From an uncultured bacterium (GTDB lineage Bacteria > Spirochaetota > Leptospiria > Leptospirales > Leptonemataceae), in contig CALFVU010000006.1 in the NCBI GenBank assembly GCA_937928085.1, forward strand, positions 186,001-250,000: a stretch of 64,000 nucleotides of DNA, given 5' to 3'. This document shows positions 26,647-36,174 of the stretch, one piece after another. The number at the start of each line of letters is the position of its first letter. Position 1 is the first letter of the stretch. The position numbers and the translations under genes were made by a program. Under the pieces are notes generated by a model. That model saw nothing but the letters and a program-made list of their open reading frames with translations. It had not been told where the DNA came from and ran no database searches.

Positions 26647-27010
26647 TCGGTGCATCTGCCCATAATTTTTCTAAATTATAATAGGATCGAATTTCTTTTA
26701 AAAAAACATGAAGCATAATATCAACAAAATCATAAATTACCCAACCAGAATCAATTTGAGAAAAAGGATTTTGATTTTTATATAATACATAAGAAAAATT
26801 TTTATAAATTTCCTTATGTAAAGTTTTTAATTGTAAAGTTGAACTTGCCGTTGCAAAAATAAAAAAACAAAAATATGGATTCACTTTTTGTATGTTTAGT
26901 AGAAGAATATCATTTAGTTTTTTTTCTTCTAAAAAGAAAATCAAATCTTCTGCAATTTTTCTGTTTTTTATGTTTTCTGTAGATGCTTCAGTGTTTTTTG
27001 ATAATAACAT
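26609..27010 (-). CDS. rsfS: ribosomal silencing factor RsfS
   Basis: A 133-residue protein. The C-terminal half (SGWVIYDFVDIMLHVFLKEIRSYYNLEKLWADAP) is the diagnostic RsfS/YbeB sequence. It binds ribosomal protein uL14 and blocks subunit joining during starvation. FATASSTLQLKTLHKEI matches the usual F-(V/A)-x-A-S-S. The gene follows the LytR_C gene on the same strand by 25 bases, an arrangement I associate with several spirochaetes and Firmicutes. Confidence 0.92.
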   Translation of the reverse strand: MLLSKNTEASTENIKNRKIAEDLIFFLEEKKLNDILLLNIQKVNPYFCFFIFATASSTLQLKTLHKEIYKNFSYVLYKNQNPFSQIDSGWVIYDFVDIMLHVFLKEIRSYYNLEKLWADAPIIYSSEIKQFRW

Positions 27011-27035
27011 TCTTAGTTCAAAAAAATCATAGTTT

Positions 27036-28157
27036 TTATTTTTTCAACAAATTTTTTATAGAAAAATCTTCTCCCAAAATTAATGTAAAAGGAATCTCTT
27101 TTAGTGTTCTATAAAAATAAATTTGGTCTTCGTTTAATGACATTAAATTTTGAATTTTCTCAAGATCTTTACCTTTAAGATTGTTACATAGAAGAATGGT
27201 ACGGGGGATTGTAGTTGAAAAATTATCTGTGTGTAAAACTTTAAACTGATCAGAATGAATTCTCATTTTTACTCGATTCGCTAATCGATCGGTTCCATTT
27301 GCATTGATAATTTCTAAAAATACAGAATTTTTTTTTGTTTCTACATTCTTTAAATCAGAAATATAAGAATGATACAACTCTTTTGCTTTTTCGAAATTCA
27401 GAACGTAAACAGGTTTGTTTTGTGAAAGATTAAAAGCAATTAAAGGAAGTTCAATTAAGAAAAATTTTGATTCCGTAATCGATAAAAGAATAGTATTTAA
27501 ATCATCAACACTTGTGTTTGTATTCATTAAAGAATGAAGATATTTCATTTGATTTTTTTGGTGTAATAATTTGGGTTTTAATTTTATTTGATAAAAAAAA
27601 TTTAATACAAAAGTTTGCCATCGATAGTGTCTATGTAATTTTAAATATTCTTCAGTCTCTTGTTGATCTGTTTCTAAAAGAAATATAAACTCATATATGT
27701 TTTCTCCAAATAATTTATGAAAACCCACATTATAATAATAATCAGCTTCTTGAAAATTTAATCCTATTGGAAGAAATACATTTATGCCCTCTGTAAAATT
27801 AATTAGGCGAATTAAAGAATGTTTATCAAGAGAGATACTGAGATCTGGATTTTTGTTAGTTATTGAACTAAAAATAGAAATTTTTTTTGATAATGATTGC
27901 TTTTTTAGCTCCTCTTCTTCTACAGTTGAGTTTAATTTTGAATATGGTTCTGCAAAAGATTCGGGATAAAAAAATAAAAAAAAAGTACTTTTTTTTTCGG
28001 GTATATTCACTATCCTTACAAAGTTATAATAAGATTCACTTTGGAACCAAAAATCAATGTGAATTTGGTTATAGAAAAAAGGTGTTGAATTCCTACATAC
28101 GCTTAAAAAGCTTAGGAAGATAAAAATAAAAAATTTTTTTATTTTGTAAAATAACAT
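27036..28157 (-). CDS. LytR_C-domain protein with a degenerate LCP-like region
   Basis: A 373-residue protein with an N-terminal anchor; the signal segment ends SVCRNS, so a lipoprotein is possible. The central part, with NVGFHKLFGENIYEF and KLHRHYRWQTFVLNFFYQ, vaguely matches LytR-CpsA-Psr, but the DF/VRxR catalytic arginines are not evident. The C-terminal 90 residues (FLEIINANGTDRLANRVKMRI and onward) are a LytR_C domain, a cell-envelope-associated fold. Ligase activity should not be assumed. It overlaps the rpiB-like gene by 19 bases and precedes rsfS, so the three are probably co-transcribed. Confidence 0.7.
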   Translation of the reverse strand: MLFYKIKKFFIFIFLSFLSVCRNSTPFFYNQIHIDFWFQSESYYNFVRIVNIPEKKSTFFLFFYPESFAEPYSKLNSTVEEEELKKQSLSKKISIFSSITNKNPDLSISLDKHSLIRLINFTEGINVFLPIGLNFQEADYYYNVGFHKLFGENIYEFIFLLETDQQETEEYLKLHRHYRWQTFVLNFFYQIKLKPKLLHQKNQMKYLHSLMNTNTSVDDLNTILLSITESKFFLIELPLIAFNLSQNKPVYVLNFEKAKELYHSYISDLKNVETKKNSVFLEIINANGTDRLANRVKMRIHSDQFKVLHTDNFSTTIPRTILLCNNLKGKDLEKIQNLMSLNEDQIYFYRTLKEIPFTLILGEDFSIKNLLKK

Positions 28158-28600
28158 TGTTTTTCTTCGATTTCTAAGATAAAAGCAATTTGTCTTTTAT
28201 TCCATTCATCACTACTATAAGGAGTATCAAAAAAAGCATCAAGTATTTCTTTTGCTTTATAAGGGGTGGTCAGTCGTAAGCTTAATCCTAAAATATTAGC
28301 ATGATTCCAGATCTTTGCACCTTTTGCTGTTTCTGCATCAAAACATAAAGCTGCGCGTACTCCTTTTATTTTGTTAGCAGCTAATGTTGCACCTGTCCCT
28401 GTCCAGCACATCACGATACCAAAATCTACTTTTTTTGTTGCAACAAGACATGCAACTTTCGTGGATACGATTGGCCAATCCATAGATGGTTCGCCTTTTT
28501 TAGGACCAAAATACTCAATCTCGTAATTTCTTTTTTTACATTCTTCAATTACAAGGTCTACTAACTCTGACCATTCGTCACTTGAAATTGCGACTTTCAT
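28139..28600 (-). CDS. RpiB/LacA/LacB-family sugar-phosphate isomerase, variant active site
   Basis: A 153-residue protein clearly of the ribose-5-phosphate isomerase B fold: MKVAISSD, CWTGTGATLAANKIKGVRAALC, and NHANILGLSLRL. Several signature residues differ from canonical RpiB. SDHAG reads SDEWSE, the catalytic-loop C-G-T reads C-W-T, and H-N-D-A-N reads W-N-H-A-N. The active-site Cys is kept. It may act on a different phosphorylated sugar. The first gene downstream of flhA on the minus strand, 42 bases after its stop, it overlaps the LytR_C gene. Confidence 0.75.
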   Translation of the reverse strand: MKVAISSDEWSELVDLVIEECKKRNYEIEYFGPKKGEPSMDWPIVSTKVACLVATKKVDFGIVMCWTGTGATLAANKIKGVRAALCFDAETAKGAKIWNHANILGLSLRLTTPYKAKEILDAFFDTPYSSDEWNKRQIAFILEIEEKQCYFTK

Positions 28601-28642
28601 AAAGCAAAATTTCTATTGAATCAAAAAAACTGCAATCAAAAA

Positions 28643-30763
28643 TTAAACACTTTCTTTTTGTAGAATATCGGTAGAGATCATTGAAATCTGTTCTAGTTTG
28701 ATATCAGGTGGTATTTCTTCGTGGGCTATTACAGCAAAGTTTTTTGATGGAAAAAGTCTTTCTAAAATGTAAAAGATACCAGCTCGAATTGCTCTACTAG
28801 TTAAAAAAATAGGAAATAATCCTTTTTCGTTACTAGATTGATATTCTTTGATTAAAACTTGTTGTAAAGTTAATTGAAATTCTGGAGATAAGGCTAAAAT
28901 AAAACCTTCTTCGGGATCTCTGTGGATTCCTTCTCTTAGTTTTTGATCAATTTCGGGGTGAATTGTGATGACTTTTAAAGTTTTATTTTGATCGATGTAA
29001 TCACTTACAATTTGTCTTCTTATACTTTGTCTTACTGCTTCTGTTAAAAGGTAAGGATCTCTTTGAACTCTGTCCCAGTGAGTAGAAATAGCTTCTAAAA
29101 TTTTCACCATATTTTTTATAGAAATGTTTTCTTTTAATAAGTTTTGTAAAACAATTTGTATAACATCCAATCCTATTTTTTTCTCGTTTAAAACTTCATC
29201 TACAACTACACTGTATTCTTCTTTTACTTTATCAAGTATATTTTTAATTTCTTGTCTTCCCAAAATTTCATGACTATTTTGTTGTATTAACGAAGAAAGA
29301 TGAGTAGCAATGACTGTGGATGGATCAACAACATCATATCCTAAATTTTCTGCTTCTTGTTTTCGGGAAGGATCAATCCAATAAGATCTTAATTGATAGG
29401 TGGGTTCTTTAATCTCTATAGCATCTGGAATCGGTCCTTTAGTTTTTCCAGTATCTATTGCTAAAAGTTTATTCGGTTCAATTTTTGCAGAGGCTACTAA
29501 AGTACCATGGAGTTTAATTGTATACTCATCAGGTTCTAAATTCATGTTGTCACGAATTCTTACTGGAGGAACGATTAAGCCTAGATCCATTGCATACCTT
29601 CTACGAAGGCGGGAGATTTGATCTAACAATGTACCGCCTGATTTTGGATCTACTAAAGGAATTAAATTGTATCCGATTTCAATTTCTAAAGGTTCTGATT
29701 TTAAATGTTCTAAATAAGTTTCGGGTTTTTTTTCTTCTTGTTTTTCTTTTGTTTCTATTTCTTTTTGCATTTTTAGTTTTGCATTTTTTTCTATGTGATA
29801 AGCCAAATACATCATTCCTGTTCCTAGTATAATTAAGGTTATTGTAGGAAATCCGGGTATTAAAGAAGCTAGGATTAAAAATCCACCTGTCAAATATAAT
29901 AAATTTGCATTACTAAAAAGTTGATTTTTTAATTCTATGGGTAGTGAAGTTTCTCCTGAAGATCTAGCAACTACAATACCAGTAGCTGTGGATATAAGGA
30001 GTGCTGGAATCTGAGATATTAAACCATCTCCGATTGTAAATCTTGTAAAAATTTCGAGAGCATCTCCAAAGTTAAGATTTTGAATACTAATTCCAATAAT
30101 CATTCCCCCTATAATATTAATTACTGTAATGACTAAACCAAGCCGAACATCTCCCTGTACGAATTTCGAAGCACCGTCCATAGCTCCATAAAAATTCATT
30201 TCTTGTTGTAATGCTAATCTTCTTCTTCTTGCTTCTGCTTCGTCAATATAACCTGCACTTAAATCCGCATCAATAGCCATTTGTTTACCTGGCATAGAGT
30301 CTAGCGCAAATCTTGCTGCAACTTCCGATACTCTCGTAGCACCTTTCGTAATCACGATAATTTGAACTAAAGTCAAAATTAAAAATATAATGATTCCAAT
30401 AATAATACTAAATGTACTTCCACCTCCCCCAATCACAAACGTTCCAAAAGCATTTATTAAAGCGGAATCTGCGGAAGATCCTTTTGTAAGTATTAGTCTA
30501 GTTGTGGATATATTGATCGCAATTCTATAAATTGTAGTAACTAAAAGTAAAGTCGGAAAAGAACTAAAATCCGATGGATTTGTAATACTGAGAGAAGTTA
30601 AAAGAATCAAAATTCCAAACAAAAGGCTAAAAGCAATTAAAACATCCAAAACAAAACCGGGCAATGGAATAATAATCAAAGCAATAATGAATATAATACC
30701 CAAACCTAAAATGGAGTCACTATTGGTTAAATATTTTCTAAGAATTGTTAAATATTCTGTCAT
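28643..30763 (-). CDS. flhA: flagellar biosynthesis protein FlhA
   Basis: A 706-residue core component of the flagellar type III export gate. Eight N-terminal membrane helices are evident. The conserved cytoplasmic loop has RVSEVAARFALDSMPGKQMAIDADL, then EARRRR and FYGAMDGASKFVQGD, all diagnostic of FlhA/FHIPEP. The large soluble C-terminal domain forms the nonamer ring that docks substrates. The length is normal. It is the last gene of the flagellar run and starts 9 bases after flhB. Confidence 0.97.
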   Translation of the reverse strand: MTEYLTILRKYLTNSDSILGLGIIFIIALIIIPLPGFVLDVLIAFSLLFGILILLTSLSITNPSDFSSFPTLLLVTTIYRIAINISTTRLILTKGSSADSALINAFGTFVIGGGGSTFSIIIGIIIFLILTLVQIIVITKGATRVSEVAARFALDSMPGKQMAIDADLSAGYIDEAEARRRRLALQQEMNFYGAMDGASKFVQGDVRLGLVITVINIIGGMIIGISIQNLNFGDALEIFTRFTIGDGLISQIPALLISTATGIVVARSSGETSLPIELKNQLFSNANLLYLTGGFLILASLIPGFPTITLIILGTGMMYLAYHIEKNAKLKMQKEIETKEKQEEKKPETYLEHLKSEPLEIEIGYNLIPLVDPKSGGTLLDQISRLRRRYAMDLGLIVPPVRIRDNMNLEPDEYTIKLHGTLVASAKIEPNKLLAIDTGKTKGPIPDAIEIKEPTYQLRSYWIDPSRKQEAENLGYDVVDPSTVIATHLSSLIQQNSHEILGRQEIKNILDKVKEEYSVVVDEVLNEKKIGLDVIQIVLQNLLKENISIKNMVKILEAISTHWDRVQRDPYLLTEAVRQSIRRQIVSDYIDQNKTLKVITIHPEIDQKLREGIHRDPEEGFILALSPEFQLTLQQVLIKEYQSSNEKGLFPIFLTSRAIRAGIFYILERLFPSKNFAVIAHEEIPPDIKLEQISMISTDILQKESV

Positions 30764-30772
30764 AACATACCT

Positions 30773-31969
30773 CTATTTACGTACTAATGTTTTGAATTTC
30801 TCTAACTTTTGGTAGATAACAATAATGGCTCTATAAAGTTCTTGAGGAATTTCTTGACCTACTTCTACTCGGTGATATAATTCTTTAGCAAGGGGGGGAT
30901 TTTCTTCTATAGGAATTTGATTTTCTTTTGCTATGTTTCGAATTAGCAAGGCAAAATAATCTTTTCCTTTTGCAATTACCTTTGGTGCATTATCAATGGG
31001 ATATTCGTATTGCAAAGCTACTGCATAATGGGTTGGATTTGTGATGATCACATCAGCTTCTAAAACTTTCTTTAGAGATGCTCGATTTCTAGCAATTTCT
31101 AAAGCTCTCTCTCTCTGCCTTTTTCGAATTAAAGGATCTCCTATTTCTTCTTTAATTTCTTGTTTTACTTCTGTAAGAGTCATTTTTAAATTTTCTAAGT
31201 ATTCATATCTTTGATAAAAATAATCCAAAATTGCAATGATTAGTAAAAAAATACCAGTGACTAAAAAAATCTTAAATGCAACAATTCCAAATACAGAAAT
31301 TGCTTTTTGTAAATCCATTCCAGAAGTTTTTAGCATAGGAATTAAATCTTCTTTTATTAGCAAAAAAGTTATAGTTATAATGATCAAAACTTGAAGAATT
31401 GTTTTTATTAGATTAATCAAATTCCTTCGATTCGGTAAAATTCTTTTAAAATCTGGAACAATTCTTTGTATTTGAAATTCTAAAGGCCGTAACGTAAATA
31501 AAAAACCTACTTGGACAACATTTCCAACGATCCCTAATAAAAAAGAAATCAAAACAATTGGAAAAATAATTTTTCCAGTTTGCAAAAATAAATTTTTTAA
31601 AAGTTCTTTTGAATCTTCTACAGTAAATGCATTCATATCGGGGATTTTCTGAAAGTAAAAATAAAAAATTTCGTAAATTTGATTCACCATAAAAGAAGAT
31701 ATTAAAAAAAGAACTAAAACAGTTCCTAATAAAATTATAGAACTAGGAAGCTCATTAGTTCTTGGGACGTTGCCTTTTTCTCTTTCTTCCCTTTTCCTTC
31801 TTTCTGTTGGTTCCTCAGTCCTGCCTTCATCTTCCGCAGCAAATCTCTGGAAATTGAGGATTAGATTGATCTTTTTATCGATAATACTGATTGCATAGAA
31901 CTCTTTTTGTATCTTATTTGATAAAAAATTTTTATAAATAAAAATAAACTTATTTTTTAGGCCAGGCAT
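30773..31969 (-). CDS. flhB: flagellar biosynthesis protein FlhB
   Basis: A 398-residue export-gate switch protein. FAAEDEGRTEEPTERRKREER is at residues 43-63, with four membrane helices after it and the cytoplasmic autocleavage motif N311-P-T-H (TNPTHYAVAL). FAAEDEGRTE is the spirochaetal FlhB signature. About 40 residues precede it from the ATG at 31969; typical spirochaetal proteins begin only a few residues before this motif. No ATG, GTG or TTG occurs closer, so the extension may be real or a rare start codon may be used. It overlaps fliR by 20 bases. Confidence 0.93.
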   Translation of the reverse strand: MPGLKNKFIFIYKNFLSNKIQKEFYAISIIDKKINLILNFQRFAAEDEGRTEEPTERRKREEREKGNVPRTNELPSSIILLGTVLVLFLISSFMVNQIYEIFYFYFQKIPDMNAFTVEDSKELLKNLFLQTGKIIFPIVLISFLLGIVGNVVQVGFLFTLRPLEFQIQRIVPDFKRILPNRRNLINLIKTILQVLIIITITFLLIKEDLIPMLKTSGMDLQKAISVFGIVAFKIFLVTGIFLLIIAILDYFYQRYEYLENLKMTLTEVKQEIKEEIGDPLIRKRQRERALEIARNRASLKKVLEADVIITNPTHYAVALQYEYPIDNAPKVIAKGKDYFALLIRNIAKENQIPIEENPPLAKELYHRVEVGQEIPQELYRAIIVIYQKLEKFKTLVRK

Positions 31970-32762
31970 ACAACATTTCTCCTATAAAATCATAAATTTG
32001 TAAAAACGAATCCCTAATGAGGGGAACTATTACTGGAAATAATAAAATTAAAACAATCATTCCCGTGATAATATTGATTTGTAAACCTAGATTAAAAAGA
32101 TTTAATTGAGGAGATGCTTTACTAATAATCCCTAACATAAGAGAAGTTATAAAGAGAATTCCTACAAGAGGAAGTCCAATTTTCAAAGCAACTAAAAACA
32201 TAATTCCAAAAGATTGATCAATATAAGAAAGAATCCCCGAAATTGTTTGATAATCAAAATAAAAAGTTGGCACTTGTACAAAAGAATATTGTAAAGCTCG
32301 AAAGATATGTAAGTAAGCAGGTATATAAAAACCATCCATTTCGAAATCTACAAATAAAAAAATTATTATCGAAATTAAATTTTTTAATGTTCCGATTAAA
32401 GGTAAAGAAACTTCGGATTGGGGATCTAAAACTTCTGAAAAAGAAATTCCCATTTGAATACCAAATAATTCTCCTGTAAGTACGAAAGCTGTGAAAATTA
32501 CTTGTATTAAAAAACCAATAATTGCACCAATCATGAATTGAACAATGATTTCTAATACATAATGATAAAAATCCTCGAATGCAATCTTGGGCAAATATTC
32601 AGATACTAAAGGAAAAAAAATCATTGAAAGAAAAAAAACTAAACTCATTTTAATTCTAAAAGGAACATTTTCTGAAGATAAAATAGGAAGAAAAAAGATC
32701 AATCCTGATATGCGAGCAAAAATCAATAAATATAGCCAAAAGCCTTTAAAAAAAGGTTCCAT
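31950..32762 (-). CDS. fliR: flagellar biosynthetic protein FliR
   Basis: A 270-residue membrane protein of the export gate. The mid-region (FVLTGELFGIQMGISFSEVLDPQSEVSLPLIG) is the conserved FliR block, with G-x-x-I-G-x-x-x-G patterns. Six or so hydrophobic helices cover its length. It begins 3 bases after fliQ and overlaps the start of flhB. Confidence 0.93.
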   Translation of the reverse strand: MEPFFKGFWLYLLIFARISGLIFFLPILSSENVPFRIKMSLVFFLSMIFFPLVSEYLPKIAFEDFYHYVLEIIVQFMIGAIIGFLIQVIFTAFVLTGELFGIQMGISFSEVLDPQSEVSLPLIGTLKNLISIIIFLFVDFEMDGFYIPAYLHIFRALQYSFVQVPTFYFDYQTISGILSYIDQSFGIMFLVALKIGLPLVGILFITSLMLGIISKASPQLNLFNLGLQINIITGMIVLILLFPVIVPLIRDSFLQIYDFIGEMLYAWPKK

Positions 32763-32765
32763 TTT

Positions 32766-33029
32766 TTAAAATTTTACAATTAAATTAAACAGCTCAGTTG
32801 TAAAATCTACTAGAGTATGAATCATAAACGAAGAAAAAAATAAAATTACAAGAAAAACTGCTAATAATTTAGGAACAAATGTTAAAGTTTGTTCTTGTAT
32901 GGACGTTGTAGTTTGTAATATGGAAATAATCAGACCTGTAATTAAACTAAAAAATAATAAAGGAGCGGAGACTTTTAATGTAACGATTAATGTATTATAG
33001 GTTAATTGAATAATATCAACCTCTGTCAT
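32766..33029 (-). CDS. fliQ: flagellar biosynthetic protein FliQ
   Basis: An 87-residue protein with two membrane helices. TGLIISILQTTTSIQEQTLTFVPKL is the diagnostic FliQ stretch: G-L-x-x-(S/G)-x-x-Q-x-x-T-x-I-x-E-x-T-L. FliQ forms the outer part of the export gate with FliP and FliR. Gaps to fliP (12 bases) and fliR (3 bases) indicate one operon. Confidence 0.95.
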   Translation of the reverse strand: MTEVDIIQLTYNTLIVTLKVSAPLLFFSLITGLIISILQTTTSIQEQTLTFVPKLLAVFLVILFFSSFMIHTLVDFTTELFNLIVKF

Positions 33030-33041
33030 ACCATACCTCGA

Positions 33042-33806
33042 TTATAAATAAGATTGAACTAAATTATAGCTGATTAGATGCCAGCCATCAACCAATATAA
33101 AAAGTATAATTTTAAAAGGAAGAGAAATCATTGCAGGTGGAAGCATAATCATACCCATAGACATTAGAGTAGAGGCAACTACTAAATCAATTACAATAAA
33201 AGGGATGAATACTAAAATCCCTATAATGAAGGCTTTTTTTATCTCTGAAAGCATAAAAGCGGGAATTATAATATATGTGTCAATATCATCAAGATTTTTT
33301 ATATTATTTACATCTTTTCCAGAAAGTTTGATAAATAAAGCTATTTCTTTACCACCTTCTTTACCGATTTGTTTGATCATAAATTTTCGAAAGGGTTCTA
33401 TGCCTTTTTGCAAAAATTGAACGGTAGTAAGTTTGTTATTACCCATATAGGGTTGTAATGCTACTTCATTAAATTCTCGAATCGTAGGTGCCATGATATA
33501 AAAAGTAAGAAATAAAGCCAAACTAAAAAGAACCTGATTCGGAGGCATATTTTGTAAAGCTAAAGCCCTTCGTATAAAATCTAAAACAATTATGATTTTC
33601 GTGAAAGAAGTCATCATCATAATTAATGCTGGAGCTAAGCTTAAAAATGTAACTAAAAGAATTAATACTAAAGATGTAGAAGCTTCCTGTCCATTTTTTG
33701 CACTTCGAATACCTTCAAATACGGGAATGCTTAGATTTGGAATTTCTTGAGCAGAAACAGGAATTGCAAGCAAAAATAAAAATAAAAAAAAGTATTTCTT
33801 ATTCAT
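33042..33806 (-). CDS. fliP: flagellar biosynthetic protein FliP
   Basis: A 254-residue protein with a cleavable-looking signal peptide (ending PVSAQEIP) and four membrane helices. [34 protein letters not shown] and [36 protein letters not shown] are the conserved FliP blocks. It forms the core ring of the export gate. It overlaps the end of fliO by 8 bases. Confidence 0.96.
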   Translation of the reverse strand: MNKKYFFLFLFLLAIPVSAQEIPNLSIPVFEGIRSAKNGQEASTSLVLILLVTFLSLAPALIMMMTSFTKIIIVLDFIRRALALQNMPPNQVLFSLALFLTFYIMAPTIREFNEVALQPYMGNNKLTTVQFLQKGIEPFRKFMIKQIGKEGGKEIALFIKLSGKDVNNIKNLDDIDTYIIIPAFMLSEIKKAFIIGILVFIPFIVIDLVVASTLMSMGMIMLPPAMISLPFKIILFILVDGWHLISYNLVQSYL

Positions 33807-34509
33807 ATTGTTTGTGAAATTTTTTTAATTTATTTTTCTGAAATTGAAGCAATTCTTCTAAATCCTCTAAATAAATTTCATCGTGATTTCTTTCTTTCAA
33901 TTCTGTATAAAAATTTCTTTGAGTTTTTATTTTTTGATGCCAGAAAGAAAATGAATTACCGAAAACCTTTTGTAAAAAATCTGAAATATTCCATTGACTT
34001 TGTTGATTTCTTTTTTGATTCTCCTCGTACCATAATCGAAGTTTTTCAGAAATTCTACTATTTTCTACAATTTGAACTACATTAATGTTATTTTCAGAAA
34101 TCCCTAAAATTACAATCTGTCCATAAATATCGATTATTTGTAAATATTTTCCAGACATTAAAGGTATAGAACCTAAAATTTTTATAGGAGATAAATTTTG
34201 ATTTACGATCCAATTTTTTTTCTTAAAATACTGAATCAAAAAATATAAAAAGATTCCAAAAAATAAAAGAGTAAAAACAAATCTAGAAAAAATACTTACA
34301 AATGATGGTGCCTCACCGAAGATGCTTGTTTTTGATTCTTGTTCTTTTGGTATTTCTGATGTTTTTTCAGGTTGTAGATTTTTTAGTTGTTTTAGCCAAG
34401 CATCTTCAATTTCAGAAAATTCTGATTTTTTATTCTCTACGGGTTGAGGATGTATTAATAATGGTTTAAAAAAAATTACTACAAGAATAATTTTTAATAA
34501 AATTTTCAT
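33799..34509 (-). CDS. fliO: flagellar protein FliO-like
   Basis: A 236-residue protein. It has a signal-like N-terminus, a periplasmic linker, one central membrane helix (about residues 72-92, [19 protein letters not shown]) and a cytoplasmic domain. In that domain [32 protein letters not shown] matches FliO (L-G-x-x-x-L...L-x-x-V...G-x-x-x-L-L-G). FliO chaperones assembly of the FliP ring. Its place directly before fliP supports the call, since the family is weakly conserved. It is the first flagellar gene here. Confidence 0.85.
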   Translation of the reverse strand: MKILLKIILVVIFFKPLLIHPQPVENKKSEFSEIEDAWLKQLKNLQPEKTSEIPKEQESKTSIFGEAPSFVSIFSRFVFTLLFFGIFLYFLIQYFKKKNWIVNQNLSPIKILGSIPLMSGKYLQIIDIYGQIVILGISENNINVVQIVENSRISEKLRLWYEENQKRNQQSQWNISDFLQKVFGNSFSFWHQKIKTQRNFYTELKERNHDEIYLEDLEELLQFQKNKLKKFHKQYE

Positions 34510-34721
34510 ATTGAACTCACTTATTCCAAAACTGAATTTTTTAAAAATTTAGACAATCAAAAAAAAAGCAATTTTTAAAAAAATAATACTTTATATTTGT
34601 TAAGATATTTTTTAAAAAAACTATGTTCATCAATATTTTTTTCTTTAAAAACTATAAGTAACCTTTCGTATAAATCAAATTTTTTTCTTTACAAATTTTT
34701 ATAAAGTTATTCTATAACCTT

Positions 34722-34874
34722 ATGCAAGAAAAAAATAATGTAGAATCAAAACAAAACGAAAAAAAAGAAGAGGACAAACCCATCATCGAAGTCGATCTTG
34801 CGGAAGAACAAGCAAAGAAGGATTTTATAAAAATTCGAAATATCGAAATTGATAAAGAAAAAAAAGATGAATGA
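34722..34874 (+). CDS. small highly charged protein, function unknown
   Basis: A 50-residue reading frame (ATG 34722, TGA 34872-34874) that is Lys/Glu/Asp-rich with no hydrophobic segment; one central stretch (PIIEVDLAEEQAKKDF) looks structured. Its stop overlaps the next gene's start by 8 bases (ATG 34867), the arrangement expected for translational coupling. There is no clear Shine-Dalgarno before its ATG. It could be a real leader protein or a chance frame upstream of the deaminase-like gene. Confidence 0.4.
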   Translation: MQEKNNVESKQNEKKEEDKPIIEVDLAEEQAKKDFIKIRNIEIDKEKKDE

Positions 34875-36174
34875 TCTTTACGAGCTACATACTCATCTTT
34901 ATGGATGCCTTACAGAAGAAGATATTCAATGGCTTGGTAGAAGAAAACAGCCCCGATGGGAAATCTACAAAAATTCTTTTCTAAATACCTATAGTTATGA
35001 GCCAGATTTAAGTATTCTAAAAACTTATCAAATTTTTTCAAATGAATTTTTAACAGAAGAGAAAAAACAAATCCTTAAAAAATTTTATGTAATGGATTCT
35101 ACTAAGTATGGATTTTTAGAATTTCAGACTTGCTTTGATTTTATTATTTCTTTGTCTTATACAGATCCAGAAGAACTTAGAGAAATTTCAAAAAACATAA
35201 TTTTAAGACAAAAAGAAATCTATACTGAATATCGAATGATGTTTAGCCCAAAAATTTCTCCTTATGAATTTTCTGAAAAATTAAAAGCTTTAGTAGAAAT
35301 TTTTGATATTATGGAAAAACAGATCTATCCAAAACAAGCGAAGTTGATAATTTCCTTAAATCGAGAAAATCCTTTGTATGAATGGCAATACGAAATTGTA
35401 AAAAAAATTCAAAATTCAAGTGATGCTTTAATAGGGATTGATTTTGCAGGAAAAGAAGAGGGATTTCCGCCAAAAGAAAAAAAAGAATTTATAAAAAAAG
35501 TGCTGAATGATAATAAAAGAAACAAACCTCTTTTAATTACTTATCATGTAGGAGAAAGCTTTAGTGATAAAACCCCTGCAAGTGCAGTTCGATGGATTTT
35601 AGAAACTGTAAAAATGGGAGTGCATAGAATAGCTCATGCGGTTGCTTTAGCATATACAGAAGAGCGAATTCAAAATAAAGTTTTTTACGAAATCTCTGTA
35701 GAAAGAAAAGATCAATTAGAGTTTTTCCTTAGTCTTTACGAAACAGGAGAAAGATGGATTGATACGGATTATATTCAAAAACAAAAAAAAAACTTAGAAT
35801 ATCAAAATTTTTCTTTGATTCAGGTTCCATATGAAGGAAAAGAAAAAAAATTATATTTAAATTTTTTAGAATACACAATTGATGTAATCAAAAAAAACAA
35901 TACAATTATTGAAAGTTGTCCTACTTCTAATATCAGAATTTGTGGATTTTCTCCTTTAAAATTTTTTGTGGATTCGGGGTTAAACGTTTGTTTGGGTGCT
36001 GATGATCCTTCGATACTAGATACTACTTTAGAAAAGGAATTTGAATATGTAAAGTCTATATTGGGAAGCGAAACAGCTGAGTTGATTAAAAAAAATAATC
36101 AAGAATTTTGTGGGGTTCAATTATTAAAAAAATTTTACAATACCCCACAAAACTCCATAAATTTATCTTTTTGA
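34867..36174 (+). CDS. adenosine deaminase-family metallohydrolase
   Basis: A 435-residue TIM-barrel amidohydrolase. The metal and catalytic residues are all visible: ELHTHLYG (H-x-H at the N-terminus), YHVGE (metal His and catalytic Glu), HRIAHAVAL, and CLGADDPS (Asp-Asp). ESCPTSNIRI is also typical of adenosine deaminases. It is longer than usual (E. coli Add has about 333 residues) because of a middle insertion of about 80 residues. It probably acts on adenosine or a related purine, but the substrate is not certain. An in-frame TTG at 34849 could add 6 residues; the ATG at 34867 is preferred. Confidence 0.85.
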   Translation: MNDLYELHTHLYGCLTEEDIQWLGRRKQPRWEIYKNSFLNTYSYEPDLSILKTYQIFSNEFLTEEKKQILKKFYVMDSTKYGFLEFQTCFDFIISLSYTDPEELREISKNIILRQKEIYTEYRMMFSPKISPYEFSEKLKALVEIFDIMEKQIYPKQAKLIISLNRENPLYEWQYEIVKKIQNSSDALIGIDFAGKEEGFPPKEKKEFIKKVLNDNKRNKPLLITYHVGESFSDKTPASAVRWILETVKMGVHRIAHAVALAYTEERIQNKVFYEISVERKDQLEFFLSLYETGERWIDTDYIQKQKKNLEYQNFSLIQVPYEGKEKKLYLNFLEYTIDVIKKNNTIIESCPTSNIRICGFSPLKFFVDSGLNVCLGADDPSILDTTLEKEFEYVKSILGSETAELIKKNNQEFCGVQLLKKFYNTPQNSINLSF

